Counted from the stretch's first letter, positions 18,432 to 28,595 are shown. The stretch is 64,000 nt of DNA from Methanomassiliicoccales archaeon LGM-RCC1 (GCA_030168575.1 CP115555.1:186001-250000), one strand, 5' to 3'. The notes: generated by a model from the letters alone, not told the origin. A program made the numbers and translations.

Positions 18432-21400
18432 ATGCCCTCTATGGGATTGGAAGAGCAGCTGTACGACGAACTGTACCAACTGAGGGAGCGCCTCAGGGAA
18501 GAGGGCAGAATGGCAACGGGAAGGATCCCGAACGTCTGTCCCGATGAGGCACTCATGGAGATGGCGCACCGCGTACCCACGAAGATAGAGGATTTCGTAG
18601 CCATCGTGGGAGTGGGCCAGAGGTTCATCGAGGTATACGGCGAAAGGTTCCTGGCCATCACCAGGAAGTACGCTGTCACGGCTGCCAAGGGATCCGATCT
18701 GGCAACGGACACGGCCAAGACCCTCAGGGAATTGGAGAAGAAGCTCATCAACATAAGCAGGAGCAACCGTCTGCTCTACCAGGGAAAGATCTCGGTCAAG
18801 AACACCTTCGATCTCATGACTCTCCCGGACCAGGATGTTCTCGGTCTGCTGTTCGGAAAGAAGAGGGTGCTGAAGCTCTGCGACATCACCAACAGCAAGG
18901 AGGATGAGAAGGTCTACAAGCACCTCAACCAGGTCATCCGTGAGGTCAACAGGGAGATGAGGGAGAAGGGACAGTACGATCTCTACATCGGATACCCGTT
19001 CGTCCAGGGTAAGATGCCCGACGGCGACTTCGACATCCGTGCACCCATGGCGCTCTTCCCTGTCACACTGGAGAAGGATGCCCGTTCCATCACGCTCACA
19101 TTCGATACATCCCGCGATGCGATGTACAACAACACGCTCATCCTGGCGTACATCAAGGCCACAGGCCAGAACAAGCCCCTCCCCAACAACATCCTGGAGG
19201 AATACAACGGGGACACATTCATCGAGGACTCGCTCCACTTCTTCAAGATGAACGGCATCGAGATCAAGTGCGAGAACGCCGAGCCGATGGAGTTCATCGA
19301 CTACAAGGCCGGGGAGTTCCCCGACTACCTGCCAGGGGACATGGAACTGGTGCCCAACATCGTGGTAGGTAAGTACCCCACATACTCGAGTTCTATCCAA
19401 AGGGACTTCGATGCCATTCTCTCCGGCAAGGAGATCAACGGTATCCTGATGGATCTGGTCGAGAACCTGGACAAGACCGATTTCCTGTCGGACAAGCCCG
19501 ACCCGCTGTCATTCGACGAGATCAAGAAGAAGGGGATCCAGGCATCGGAGAAGAACCTGTTCTACATCAATTCGCTAAACAGCGCTCAGGAGAACATCCT
19601 CACCGCGATCGATGCTGATGACGAGATCGTCGTCCAGGGACCCCCGGGAACTGGTAAGTCGCAGGTCATCACCGGACTGATCACATCTGCCGTGGTGAAA
19701 GGAAAGACCGTCCTGATGGTCTCCGAGAAGAAGACCGCGCTAGATGTCGTCTATTCACGTCTGGGAAACCTGTCCAAGTACTGCCTGCTGATCGACGATG
19801 TGGGAAACAAGGACCTGTTCTACAGACAGCTGGAGGTCATGCTCTCATCCGGAGTTCCCAAGAGAGGTACCGACCTCGAGAGGATATCGGACAGCATCGA
19901 CGACGATGTGGACATGCTCACGCGCATAGCGGACACCATGTACACTCCCGGTGATTTCGGAATCGCACCTTACAAGCTCTACGGTATGGAGAAGACCAAT
20001 CTGGCGGACGAACGCCAGTTCAGCGAGTACAAGGTCCTGAAGGACCATATCGACCCCAAGCTCATGGGCCTGAAGTACCCGGTCGTGACCGAGCTGCACA
20101 AGACATTCGGCAACGAAGCGCTGATGAGGAACTTCAGCGACTACATGTCGCTGTCAACATCCCTGCCCTGGATCACTCAGATGAGGACCGACCTGTCCGA
20201 ATACAACATCGGGGAGATGAAGGCAGACCTCATGGATCTGGAAATGCAGATGAAGGACTTCAACTCCAAGGGATTCATGGGAAGGCTGTTCTCCAAAGGC
20301 AAGGTAAACCGCGAGGCAACTGTCATGGCCTCGAAGTACTTCGAGAACTACAACCAGCATCTGCTCAACTATCTCATGGACGACCCCAGGAGGATCGTCG
20401 ACGGACTGGACGAGTACGAGAAGTTCGCTTCCCTGTCCACGGTCTACAAGAGAATGAACGACGATCAGAAGCTTTACGGCGAGGATATACTGTCCATCTC
20501 CAATTCCACTAAGATGAGGTTCACAGACAGCAACGACAAGATATACAGCTGGCTGCTGAACGAGCACCTGATGAAGTTCGATGCCGAGCACAAGGACATC
20601 ATGCAGCAGATATGGGACTTCGACAGCATCATCCGCGACATGGACAGGAAGATGGAGGAGAAGCGCCTGATGTGCAAGGACAAGGTGGAGGAGATCCTCC
20701 AGAACAACCTCAGGTACATCTCCGAGTCCAAGAGGCGCGGGGACATCAACAGGATCATCGAATCCAAGAGGAAATGGAACCTCAACAAGTTCATCAACCG
20801 CTACGGCTACGAGCTCTTCAAGGGTGTGCGCGTATGGCTTCTGACCCCTGAAGTGGTATCCGAGATACTGCCGCTGGAGATGGGTGTGTTCGATATGCTC
20901 ATCTTCGACGAGGCGTCGCAGATGTACGTGGAAAAGGGAATACCCTCAATCTACCGTGCGAAGAAGGTCGTGGTGGCCGGAGATCACAAGCAGCTACGTC
21001 CCTCCAGCCTCGGAGTCGGAAGGATCGAGTACGATTCCGACGAGGACGACCTTGACGACGACATATCCGCAGCGCTGGAAGAGGAGTCCCTTCTGGACCT
21101 TGCCAGGGCCAGGTACGACTCCATCCTGCTGAACTTCCATTACAGGTCGAAGTACGAGGAGCTCATCGCATTCTCCAACTATGCGTTCTACGGAGGAAGG
21201 CTGTATGTCTCCCCCAACGTCATAGATCCTCCCAAGCCGCCCATTGAGACCATCAGGGTTGACGGACTGTGGGAGAACAAATCGAACATAGCTGAGGCCA
21301 ACAAGGTCGTCGAGCTCCTGAAGCACATATTCAACGAGAGGAAGAACGACGAGACCATCGGAATCATCACATTCAACGCATCCCAGAGGGATCTGATCAA

Positions 21401-22307
21401 CGATGTGATCGATGACGAGTGCACCAAGGACGGAGCGTTCGGTAAGACCGTCACGAACGAGATGAAGAGGTTCGACAACGGTGAGGATGTAGGTCTGTTC
21501 ATCAAGAACATCGAGAGTGTGCAGGGAGATGAGCGTGACATCATAATCTTCTCCATCGGATATGCGAAGAACGCCGACGGTAAGCTCATGCAGAGGTTCG
21601 GTTGGCTGAACAACCGCGGCGGTGAGAACCGTCTCAACGTCGCTATCTCGAGAGCGAAGAAGAAGATCTACATCGTATCGTCCTTCGAGCCCAAGGAGCT
21701 CCAGGTCGAGGACAACAAGAACGATGGTCCCCGCGTGCTGAAGAAGTACCTCCAGTACGCTGATGCAATCAGTAGCGGCAACAGGGATCTGGCGGATGCG
21801 ATCCTCCATTCCTTCGGTGACCAGCGTTGGTCCGAGCCCGAGGAGTTCAACTCCGGACGCATAGCCGACAAGGTCTACAACGCATTGCTCAGGAAAGGTT
21901 ACACGGTAGAGAGGAACGTCGGTATCGGAGGATACCAGATAGACCTGGCCGTCAAACAGAACGACAGGTACATACTCGGTATCGAGTGCGACAGCCGCCT
22001 CTACGAGATGTCCGACTCCACCAGGGAGAGGGACTACCACAGGCAGAAGTACCTGGAATCCAGGGGATGGAAGATCCACAGGGTCTGGACTCCCGGATTC
22101 TGGAAGAATCCGGACAAGGAGATCGCCGGCATAATCGATGCCATAGAGAGGGTTTTAGATGAAGACTACATTGAAAATCGAAGGAATGATGTGCGAGGGC
22201 TGCGTTGCCAAGGTCAACGAGAAGCTTTCAGCACTCGACAAGGTCAAGAGCGTGGATGTGAACCTCAAGGCAGGGAGGGCCGTCGTGGAGCACGACGGTG
22301 CATCTGA
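18432..22307 (+). CDS. HRDC-DUF4011-SF1 helicase with C-terminal Vsr/DUF559-like nuclease, candidate defence protein
   Basis: Large multidomain nucleic-acid enzyme. Residues about 25-75 resemble an HRDC domain (DEALMEMAHRVPTKIEDF); residues about 100-380 resemble DUF4011 (ELEKKLINISRSNRLLYQG). The SF1 helicase core has Walker A GPPGTGKS at 403-410, Walker B FDEAS with D826-E827 and a C-terminal SF1 motif RLNVAISRAKKKIYIV. The end is a PD-(D/E)XK/Vsr-like nuclease (YQIDLAV, GIECD, RDYHRQKYLESRGWKIHRVW). This order is known from anti-phage helicase-nuclease proteins. ATG 18432 (or 18441) fits the promoter gap better than the more upstream in-frame ATG 18312. The natural end seems near residue 1245, but no stop occurs until 22307, 149 bases inside copZ. 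Confidence 0.85.
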   Translation: MPSMGLEEQLYDELYQLRERLREEGRMATGRIPNVCPDEALMEMAHRVPTKIEDFVAIVGVGQRFIEVYGERFLAITRKYAVTAAKGSDLATDTAKTLRELEKKLINISRSNRLLYQGKISVKNTFDLMTLPDQDVLGLLFGKKRVLKLCDITNSKEDEKVYKHLNQVIREVNREMREKGQYDLYIGYPFVQGKMPDGDFDIRAPMALFPVTLEKDARSITLTFDTSRDAMYNNTLILAYIKATGQNKPLPNNILEEYNGDTFIEDSLHFFKMNGIEIKCENAEPMEFIDYKAGEFPDYLPGDMELVPNIVVGKYPTYSSSIQRDFDAILSGKEINGILMDLVENLDKTDFLSDKPDPLSFDEIKKKGIQASEKNLFYINSLNSAQENILTAIDADDEIVVQGPPGTGKSQVITGLITSAVVKGKTVLMVSEKKTALDVVYSRLGNLSKYCLLIDDVGNKDLFYRQLEVMLSSGVPKRGTDLERISDSIDDDVDMLTRIADTMYTPGDFGIAPYKLYGMEKTNLADERQFSEYKVLKDHIDPKLMGLKYPVVTELHKTFGNEALMRNFSDYMSLSTSLPWITQMRTDLSEYNIGEMKADLMDLEMQMKDFNSKGFMGRLFSKGKVNREATVMASKYFENYNQHLLNYLMDDPRRIVDGLDEYEKFASLSTVYKRMNDDQKLYGEDILSISNSTKMRFTDSNDKIYSWLLNEHLMKFDAEHKDIMQQIWDFDSIIRDMDRKMEEKRLMCKDKVEEILQNNLRYISESKRRGDINRIIESKRKWNLNKFINRYGYELFKGVRVWLLTPEVVSEILPLEMGVFDMLIFDEASQMYVEKGIPSIYRAKKVVVAGDHKQLRPSSLGVGRIEYDSDEDDLDDDISAALEEESLLDLARARYDSILLNFHYRSKYEELIAFSNYAFYGGRLYVSPNVIDPPKPPIETIRVDGLWENKSNIAEANKVVELLKHIFNERKNDETIGIITFNASQRDLINDVIDDECTKDGAFGKTVTNEMKRFDNGEDVGLFIKNIESVQGDERDIIIFSIGYAKNADGKLMQRFGWLNNRGGENRLNVAISRAKKKIYIVSSFEPKELQVEDNKNDGPRVLKKYLQYADAISSGNRDLADAILHSFGDQRWSEPEEFNSGRIADKVYNALLRKGYTVERNVGIGGYQIDLAVKQNDRYILGIECDSRLYEMSDSTRERDYHRQKYLESRGWKIHRVWTPGFWKNPDKEIAGIIDAIERVLDEDYIENRRNDVRGLRCQGQREAFSTRQGQERGCEPQGREGRRGARRCI

Positions 22308-22377
22308 TGAGGAGCTCATCGGTGCGGTCGTCGATGCCGGATTCAGGGCATCCGCCAAGCACGGCCTGTTCTCATGA
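22159..22377 (+). CDS. copZ: Copper chaperone CopZ-like HMA-domain protein
   Basis: A 72-aa single heavy-metal-associated domain with the metal-binding motif [11 protein letters not shown] (CxxC at residues 12 and 15). It presumably delivers Cu(I) to the CopA ATPase encoded immediately downstream, with which it overlaps by four bases. The whole first two-thirds of the gene lies inside the unterminated helicase frame. Confidence 0.9.
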   Translation: MKTTLKIEGMMCEGCVAKVNEKLSALDKVKSVDVNLKAGRAVVEHDGASDEELIGAVVDAGFRASAKHGLFS

Positions 22378-24602
22378 AGACACGTGTGTTCCGCATAGGC
22401 GGGATGACCTGCGCCGCCTGCTCCAACAGGATAGAGGGCGCCATAGGCGAGATCCCCGGAGTGCAGACTGTGGTCGCCAACTTCGGGAACAACACCGCCA
22501 CGGTGACCTATGATGAGACGAAGGTTACGGATGAGATGGTGGCCGATGCGGTAACCTCTGCCGGCTACCAGATGATCAGCGACGATCGCGAGAGAGCTGA
22601 GCAGCAGGAGCTGGAGGCCCTCAGAATTCAGAAGAGGGACCTCATCATCTCCATACTCTTCGTCATACCCCTGAGCATAATCGCAATGGGGCCCATGCTG
22701 GGCCTCGAGATGCCCTGGTCTTCCGCTCTCGGTAGCCCGTGGGGCATGAGGGTCGATTGCATCATACAGCTAGCGATCTTCCTGCCGATAATGTACTCGG
22801 GCAGACGCTTCTACAAGAAAGGGTATCCTGCACTGTTCAGCAAGAGCCCCACCATGGATTCGCTTGTCGCCCTGAGCACCACCGCATCGCTTCTGATGGG
22901 ATTGTACTACACCGCATTGGCGTTCATGACCGATGAGCACATGCACATAATGCTGAGCTTCGACTCCGCAGGCATGATCATCGCCCTAGTCAGCGTCGGG
23001 AAGTACATGGAGGCGCGCTCCAAGCATAACACAAACGATTCCCTCAGGAAGCTGCTGTCCCTGGCCCCCAGCAAGGCCACGATCATCGTGGACGGCAAGG
23101 AGTACGAGGTAGAGGCCTCATCGCTCATCGTAGGGGATATCGTCCTGGTCCGTCCGGGAGAGTCCATACCTGCGGACGGAGTCGTCATCGAAGGTAACTC
23201 TGCGGTGAACGAATCCATGCTCACAGGGGAATCGATCCCTGTCTCCAAGACAATAGATTCTGTGGTCTACGGAGCCACTGTGAACGGTAACGGAAGCCTG
23301 AAGATCAGGATCGAGAAGACCGGTGAAGAGACCGTTCTGTTCCAAATAGCCAGGATGATGGAGATGGCGCAGGGAACGAAGGCTCCCGTGGCCCATGTTG
23401 CGGATAGGGTAGCAGCCGTATTCGTCCCTGCGGTCATAGTAATCGCGGCACTGTCGGCGATAGCATGGTTCGTGGCAGGGATGTTCGTTCCCGATGCGGG
23501 TTACGACTTGGAATTCTGTCTCACGATTGCCATCTCCGTTCTGGTCATTTCATGTCCCTGCGCACTCGGTCTCGCGACCCCGTTGGCGATCGTCATCGGC
23601 ACAGGGAATGGATCGAGACACGGGATACTGTTCAAGACCGCCGCATCGATAGAGGCTGCGGCCAACATAGACACGGTGATCCTGGACAAGACAGGTACTA
23701 TAACGAAAGGGCACCCGACGGTCACAAAGATCGTAACGGAACAGGACGAGAGGGAATTCATCTCCGTTGTGGCTGCTGCCGAATCCGATTCGGAGCACCC
23801 TCTGGCCGAAGCGATAGTCAACTACGCGAAGGAGAACGACATAGAGATTCCTCCGCATTCCGATTTCAAGGCCATCACAGGTCAAGGAATATACTGCAGG
23901 GTCGACGGTCATGATGTACAGATAGGCAACGAAGCACTGATGACCGAAAACGGAATCGAATTCCAGGACTCCCCCGGGATCATCGTGGCCATCGACGGCA
24001 TCCAATCAGGATCCATCGTCGTTTCCGACCCCATAAGGGACGAGAGCCCTGCTGCAATAAGGGACCTCAAGGACATGGGCGTCAGAGTCATGATGGTCAC
24101 CGGAGACCGCAAGGATACCGCGGATGTCATAGCGGAACAGGCAGGACTGACGGAAGTGGTTGCTGAGACCAGACCCCAGGATAAGCTTGACATCGTCAAG
24201 AAGCTGCAGGTTCAGCAGGCCCGCGTGGCCATGACTGGAGACGGTATCAACGATGCTCCTGCGCTCACACAATCGGATGTGGGGATGGCGGTCGGCTCAG
24301 GAACCGATATAGCGATCGAATCTGCCGACATCGTTCTGATGAACGACGACCTCAGGACTGTACCTGCGGCATTGGAGATCGGAAGGGCGACACTGAAGAA
24401 CGTGAAACAGAACCTGTTCTTCGCACTGTTCTACAACGCGGTCTGCATACCGATCGCTGCGGGACTTCCTGTGCTCTTCGGATACACCGACCTCGTGATG
24501 GTGATGCCGATGATAGCCGCTGCGGCGATGTCACTGTCGTCGATATCGGTCGTGTCCAACGCGCTGAGGATGAGGGGTTTCGAACCCAGATCGCTGGCGT
24601 AA
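22374..24602 (+). CDS. copA: Copper-exporting P1B-type ATPase CopA
   Basis: Pumps Cu(I) out of the cell. One N-terminal HMA domain has C13 and C16 ([12 protein letters not shown]). Eight membrane segments are expected, with the transmembrane metal site CPC at 394-396 ([13 protein letters not shown]). The phosphorylated aspartate is D438 in DKTGT, and the nucleotide-binding HP motif (SEHPLAEA) and hinge [10 protein letters not shown] are present. The 742-aa length is normal. It stops with TAA at 24600-24602, 72 bases inside the convergent diphthamide gene. Confidence 0.95.
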   Translation: MKTRVFRIGGMTCAACSNRIEGAIGEIPGVQTVVANFGNNTATVTYDETKVTDEMVADAVTSAGYQMISDDRERAEQQELEALRIQKRDLIISILFVIPLSIIAMGPMLGLEMPWSSALGSPWGMRVDCIIQLAIFLPIMYSGRRFYKKGYPALFSKSPTMDSLVALSTTASLLMGLYYTALAFMTDEHMHIMLSFDSAGMIIALVSVGKYMEARSKHNTNDSLRKLLSLAPSKATIIVDGKEYEVEASSLIVGDIVLVRPGESIPADGVVIEGNSAVNESMLTGESIPVSKTIDSVVYGATVNGNGSLKIRIEKTGEETVLFQIARMMEMAQGTKAPVAHVADRVAAVFVPAVIVIAALSAIAWFVAGMFVPDAGYDLEFCLTIAISVLVISCPCALGLATPLAIVIGTGNGSRHGILFKTAASIEAAANIDTVILDKTGTITKGHPTVTKIVTEQDEREFISVVAAAESDSEHPLAEAIVNYAKENDIEIPPHSDFKAITGQGIYCRVDGHDVQIGNEALMTENGIEFQDSPGIIVAIDGIQSGSIVVSDPIRDESPAAIRDLKDMGVRVMMVTGDRKDTADVIAEQAGLTEVVAETRPQDKLDIVKKLQVQQARVAMTGDGINDAPALTQSDVGMAVGSGTDIAIESADIVLMNDDLRTVPAALEIGRATLKNVKQNLFFALFYNAVCIPIAAGLPVLFGYTDLVMVMPMIAAAAMSLSSISVVSNALRMRGFEPRSLA

Positions 24603-25259
24603 TCTCGCCGATGTGACATTCAGGGTACCGTTGTCCCTCTTCCAGGAAATCTCGGAGGAGACTATCTCCAGCGGGTGGGAATGCATCGGGGAATCCAGGG
24701 TCATGGACTCATACTCTCCGCCCTCCCCCATTATGCTTATCCCGAACTTCTCGCGGAGCATCTTCAGCTCCGCCACGGTCTCGGCGTTGAGCTCTCTGCC
24801 GAGCCATTCCTGGCCCAGGCCCTCTGCGTAGCACCCGACGATTATCGCCTTGATGCCTGATTGCAGGAAGGCATCCATGACCATGTCCTGATCCTTCCTC
24901 CACAGCGGAGAGAACACCTTCAGGCCGAGGTCGTTGCAGACGAGATTCATCCTGTCCCACTGGTAATCGGACCAGACCGCACCTGTGATTATGCCGTCCA
25001 CATCCAATCCCTCGAGGGCATTATGCAGACCTTCCATGTCCCCCTCCTCCGTGCCGGTACTAGGTGCAGTTATCAGCTCCTTGCCCATGGCCTCCGCCAT
25101 AAGCGGGACGACATTCAGATTGGGAGTATGGAAGATCCATGATGCCTTGTCCTCGGGCATGATGTTGACCAGATAGGGCACGTCATGGCCCATCTGCTCC
25201 TCCAGATATAACGAGAACGTGGAGTCCTTCCCGCCCGAGTACAGGGATGCTAGCCTCAT
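24531..25259 (-). CDS. dph6: Diphthine-ammonia ligase (Dph6-like, PP-loop ATPase)
   Basis: Catalyses the last step of diphthamide formation on elongation factor 2 (ATP-dependent amidation). The N-terminal PP-loop [12 protein letters not shown] and the family motif [13 protein letters not shown] are clear. The family core ends about at residue 219 ([10 protein letters not shown]). The last about 24 residues are translated from the antisense of copA and look non-native, so the ancestral stop may have been lost. Confidence 0.88.
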   Translation of the reverse strand: MRLASLYSGGKDSTFSLYLEEQMGHDVPYLVNIMPEDKASWIFHTPNLNVVPLMAEAMGKELITAPSTGTEEGDMEGLHNALEGLDVDGIITGAVWSDYQWDRMNLVCNDLGLKVFSPLWRKDQDMVMDAFLQSGIKAIIVGCYAEGLGQEWLGRELNAETVAELKMLREKFGISIMGEGGEYESMTLDSPMHSHPLEIVSSEISWKRDNGTLNVTSARLRQRSGFETPHPQRVGHDRYRRQ

Positions 25260-25358
25260 GGACCTTCCATCGAGTGTCCGATAATAAAACTTGAGCCTTC
25301 ATCTACTGAGCCCCAATAATCATTTATCTTCCTGTCGGCATGGGGGCTTGTGACTGAT

Positions 25359-26090
25359 ATGACCCTCGACGCGAACGCGATGAAGAAACTGGTGGCTGAG
25401 GAGGCTGTGAACAGATACGTCAAGGACGGAATGTTCGTAGGACTCGGTACCGGATCCACCGCGAAGTTCATGATCGAGAGGATCGGAGAGCTCGTCAAGC
25501 AGGGGTACAACCTCACCTGCACAGCAACCTCCGTGCAGAGCGAGGAACTGGCGAAGAGCCTCGGCATCAAAGTCGTGGATCTGGATGAGATCGATCACCT
25601 GGACATCACCATCGACGGAGCCGACGAGGTGGATCCCCAGATGCAGCTGATCAAAGGACTCGGAGGAGCGCTCCTCAGAGAGAAGATCGTGGCTGCCGCT
25701 ACCGTCAAGGAGATCATCATCGCCGACGACTCCAAGCTCGTAGATGTGCTCGGAACCAAAGCACCTCTCCCAGTGGAGGTCCTGCAGTTCGGCCATCAGC
25801 ACACCAAGCACGCCCTGGAGCAGCAGGGATGCAAACCCGAGCTCAGGATGAGGGACGGCAAACCGTTCGTCACTGACGGGGGCAACTACATCTACGACTG
25901 CAGGTTCGAATCCATCAGCAAGCCCTTCTTCCTGGAGGCCGCCATAGACAGGATCCCCGGAGTGGTGGAGAACGGACTGTTCCTCAACACCGCCTACGAT
26001 GTACTGATCGCCAAGCCTGACGGAAGCGTCTACAGCATGGCAGATGCCCTTGCCGCTCAGAATCCGGACGGTCCGAACATCCTTCTCTAA
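25359..26090 (+). CDS. rpiA: Ribose-5-phosphate isomerase A
   Basis: Interconverts ribose 5-phosphate and ribulose 5-phosphate. The conserved blocks GLGTGSTAKFMI, IDGADEVD and KGLGGALLREK carry the catalytic and substrate-binding residues. Length is about 243 aa. The ATG at 25359 is preferred; GTG at 25350 is in frame three codons earlier. Confidence 0.95.
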   Translation: MTLDANAMKKLVAEEAVNRYVKDGMFVGLGTGSTAKFMIERIGELVKQGYNLTCTATSVQSEELAKSLGIKVVDLDEIDHLDITIDGADEVDPQMQLIKGLGGALLREKIVAAATVKEIIIADDSKLVDVLGTKAPLPVEVLQFGHQHTKHALEQQGCKPELRMRDGKPFVTDGGNYIYDCRFESISKPFFLEAAIDRIPGVVENGLFLNTAYDVLIAKPDGSVYSMADALAAQNPDGPNILL

Positions 26091-26128
26091 AATACCCTAT
26101 ATACGCGCGCATCCAATGGGGTATCAAG

Positions 26129-26139
26129 TTTTTATATAA
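26129..26139 (+). promoter_or_regulatory. TATA box of the L44e operon
   Basis: TTTTTATATAA lies about 45 bases upstream of the rpl44e start, in the gap after rpiA. Expected to drive the five-gene translation/RNP operon. Confidence 0.6.
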
Positions 26140-26180
26140 CTTCGATAATAGGTCGCCCGATTCAATTCAAGGTGTATACC

Positions 26181-26459
26181 ATGAAAATGCCCAGAACAAT
26201 CAAAAGATACTGCCCTACCTGCAAGGCCCACACCGAGCAAGAGGTGGAGAGGGTCAAGAAGAAGAAGGCGAGCGAACTCAAATGGGGACAGAGGAGATTC
26301 AGAAAGGTAACCGCAGGTTACGGAGGATTCCCCAGGCCCAAGCCGGAAGGAAGGGAGAAGCCCACCAAGAGGATCAACCTCAGGTACAGATGCACCCAGT
26401 GCAAGAAGGCCAACATCTCGCCTTGCATCCGCGCAAAGAAGTTCGAGCTCACGGAGTGA
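26181..26459 (+). CDS. rpl44e: 50S ribosomal protein L44e
   Basis: Zinc-binding ribosomal protein near the E site. The 92-aa basic protein begins KMPRTIKRYCPTCKAHTEQE and has a second cysteine pair CTQC near residue 71. The ATG at 26181 is used. First gene of the L44e-S27e-aIF2alpha-nop10-PAC2 operon conserved in euryarchaea. Confidence 0.96.
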   Translation: MKMPRTIKRYCPTCKAHTEQEVERVKKKKASELKWGQRRFRKVTAGYGGFPRPKPEGREKPTKRINLRYRCTQCKKANISPCIRAKKFELTE

Positions 26460-26464
26460 TTATC

Positions 26465-26632
26465 ATGACCGGAGATTTCATCAAAATCAAGTGTCCCGAC
26501 TGCGAGAACGAGCAGATCGCATTCAAGAAGGCAGCGACCAAGGTCACCTGCCACGTCTGCGGAGCCACACTCATCGTCCCCAAGGGCGGAGTTGGCGAGA
26601 TCAAGGGCGAAATCGTTGAGGTCGTCAACTGA
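26465..26632 (+). CDS. rps27e: 30S ribosomal protein S27e
   Basis: A 55-aa zinc ribbon with cysteine pairs CPDC and CHVC (IKCPDCENEQIAF, TCHVCGATLIVPKGG). It starts at ATG 26465, five bases after L44e, and its TGA overlaps the aIF2alpha ATG by one base. Confidence 0.95.
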   Translation: MTGDFIKIKCPDCENEQIAFKKAATKVTCHVCGATLIVPKGGVGEIKGEIVEVVN

Positions 26633-27414
26633 TGTCTAGGGTCAGGGGCCTTCCCGAGAACGGTGAGCTTGTAGTCTGCACCGTTAAGAGCGTGAAGAAC
26701 TTCGGAGCATTCGTTACTCTCGACGAGTACGATGACAGGGAAGGATTCATTCACGTCAGGGATGTCGCAACTGGCTGGGTTAAGTACATCAGGGACTTCG
26801 TCAGAGAAGGCCAAAAGATCGTCTGCAAAGTTCTGGGCGTTGATTCACAAAAAGGTCACATCGACCTTTCCTTAAAATCGGTCAATGATCATCAGAAAAG
26901 GGAGAAAATCCAGCAGTGGAAGAACGAGAAGAAGGCAGAGAAGCTTCTCGAGATCGTCGCTGAAAGGATGAACATTGACATCGACAAGGCCTACAAGCAG
27001 TTCGGAAACGACCTGCTTGAGGCCTACGAGACACTTTACAGTGCTTTTGAATCCGCTGTCGCATACCCTGAGGATTTCACATCGGAGTTCAGCGGCAAGT
27101 GGGTAGATACATTTATGGAAGTCGCCAAGGAGAACGTCGCGGCACCCACGGTGCAGATCGACGGAATCCTCGAGATGAGCTCATCGGCACCCAACGGCAT
27201 GGAGCTCATCAAGAACGCCCTCATGGAGGGACTGGCGGCGGCGGACGGCTCATCCGTGGAGATAACCTGCGTAGGTTGCCCCAGGTACAGAGTCGTGGTC
27301 AATGCGGCCGAGTACAAAGAGGCCGAGGACATCATGAAGGCTGTCACCGCGACGGCCATCGATTCACTGACGTCGAACGACGGCACAGCAGTGCTGAAAC
27401 GTGAGAGCAAGTGA
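26632..27414 (+). CDS. Translation initiation factor aIF2 alpha subunit
   Basis: Part of the heterotrimer that brings initiator Met-tRNA to the ribosome. The N-terminal S1 domain (VKNFGAFVTLDEYDDREGFIHV near residue 21 in two parts), the central helical domain and the C-terminal alpha-beta domain are all present in 260 aa. The position directly before nop10 is the conserved archaeal context. Confidence 0.95.
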   Translation: MSRVRGLPENGELVVCTVKSVKNFGAFVTLDEYDDREGFIHVRDVATGWVKYIRDFVREGQKIVCKVLGVDSQKGHIDLSLKSVNDHQKREKIQQWKNEKKAEKLLEIVAERMNIDIDKAYKQFGNDLLEAYETLYSAFESAVAYPEDFTSEFSGKWVDTFMEVAKENVAAPTVQIDGILEMSSSAPNGMELIKNALMEGLAAADGSSVEITCVGCPRYRVVVNAAEYKEAEDIMKAVTATAIDSLTSNDGTAVLKRESK

Positions 27415-27415
27415 G

Positions 27416-27604
27416 ATGAAGAGCGAGATCCGCAAATGCGCCGAATGCGGAAGATACACGCTTCTGTCCGAATGCAAATACTGTCACAAGCCCACGGTAT
27501 GTCCGGTACCCCCCAGGTATTCCCCGGATGACCGCATGGGAGAGTACAGGCGCAGATCCATCATTCAGGAGTATGGAGAGAATGGAAAACACGATCACCT
27601 ATGA
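27416..27604 (+). CDS. nop10: H/ACA RNP component Nop10
   Basis: Small scaffold of the pseudouridylation guide RNP that binds Cbf5. The 62-aa product has the zinc ribbon CAECGRYTLLSECKYC and the segment PPRYSPDDRMGEYRR that contacts Cbf5. Its 3' end overlaps the PAC2 gene by 23 bases. Confidence 0.93.
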   Translation: MKSEIRKCAECGRYTLLSECKYCHKPTVCPVPPRYSPDDRMGEYRRRSIIQEYGENGKHDHL

Positions 27605-28325
27605 CTGCAGGCCCGATTTCCATAACGTGATTTTCATCGAGGGGCTGCCGGGTGTCGGCAACGTGGGCAAGATAGCCGCTGATTTCATCAGCTACAAACT
27701 CGAGACCAAGAGATTCGCCACGATCCTCTCCAGCGACCTCCCTCCGCAGGTGTTCGTCGACAACGAGAGCATCGCGTATCCCGCTTCAGAGGAGCTCTGG
27801 TATGCGAAGGATGTCAACGGACATGACATCATCTTCCTAGAGGGAGAATTCCAGGCTTCGACGCCTCAGGGACAGTTCGAACTGAACAAATTCATCTTCG
27901 AGAAGATCGTGAAGTACGATCCTGAGCTGATCATCACACTGGGCGGCTACGGATTGGGCCAGGTCGTCACCGAACCTCAGGTCCTCGGGGTGGTCAACGA
28001 CTCAAAGCTGAAGACCAGGCTCGAGAAGGCCGGCGTCACGTTCAAGGCCAACGAGCCTCAGGGCGGGATCATAGGCGCTGCGGCGATGTTCCTAGTCATG
28101 GCCGATGAGTACGACATAGATGCTGCATGCATCATGGGAGAGACCTCCGGATTTATCATCGATCACAAGAGCGCCAAATGCGTCGTAGATGTCCTATGCA
28201 AAATACTCGGCATCGAATTGGACACTTCCGAGATGCAGGCAGACATCCAACAGGTGGAGCAGATCAACGATGAGGTTCAGGCGCTTGCAGAGACCAGTCC
28301 CGAGGATCTTTCGTACTTCAGATGA
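27582..28325 (+). CDS. PAC2-family proteasome assembly chaperone-like protein
   Basis: A 247-aa protein related to proteasome assembly chaperone PAC2, often placed after nop10 in archaea. Recognisable segments are IEGLPGVGNVGKIAADF near residue 16 and the glycine motifs TLGGYGLGQVV and PQGGIIGAAAMFLVMA. The start ATG 27582 is preceded by GGAGAG; ATG 27573 is a close alternative. Confidence 0.85.
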   Translation: MENTITYDCRPDFHNVIFIEGLPGVGNVGKIAADFISYKLETKRFATILSSDLPPQVFVDNESIAYPASEELWYAKDVNGHDIIFLEGEFQASTPQGQFELNKFIFEKIVKYDPELIITLGGYGLGQVVTEPQVLGVVNDSKLKTRLEKAGVTFKANEPQGGIIGAAAMFLVMADEYDIDAACIMGETSGFIIDHKSAKCVVDVLCKILGIELDTSEMQADIQQVEQINDEVQALAETSPEDLSYFR

Positions 28326-28326
28326 A

Positions 28327-28341
28327 CGATCTTTAGGATCG
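28327..28341 (+). terminator. Small stem-loop after PAC2
   Basis: CGATC (28327-28331) and GATCG (28337-28341) form a 5-bp stem with loop TTTAG two bases after the PAC2 stop. A weak terminator candidate. From here to the tRNA there is no gene; TATTTTATAATG near 28449 is a likely tRNA promoter. Confidence 0.35.
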
Positions 28342-28483
28342 ATCTCGTCGAATTATTAAGTCTGAAAACAACAATATTCTGCATGAATATCGATGATTAT
28401 GAAGCACGATTCTGGGAGAATAATTGGCTCTGGAAACAAGACCAATACTATTTTATAATGTATAAGCATCCCCGAATCTAAGT

Positions 28484-28595
28484 CCCCACTTAGCTCAGAC
28501 TGGCTAGAGCGGCTGACTGTAGAGTGTTTTCGGTAAAACCCGATACAGCCGCTGAAATCAGCAGGTCCCCTGTTCAAATCAGGGAGTGGGGACCA
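28484..28595 (+). tRNA. tRNA-Tyr(GTA) with a 34-nt intron and encoded CCA
   Basis: Acceptor stem CCCCACT (28484-28490) pairs with AGTGGGG (28585-28591); C1-G72 is the archaeal tRNA-Tyr identity pair. D arm GCTC...GAGC, anticodon stem GCTGA/TCAGC, anticodon GTA at 28519-28521, T arm CCCTG-TTCAAAT-CAGGG. The intron occupies about 28523-28556 at the canonical 37/38 site. Discriminator A28592 and CCA 28593-28595 are encoded. Its last bases double as the left attachment repeat of the integrated element. Confidence 0.93.
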
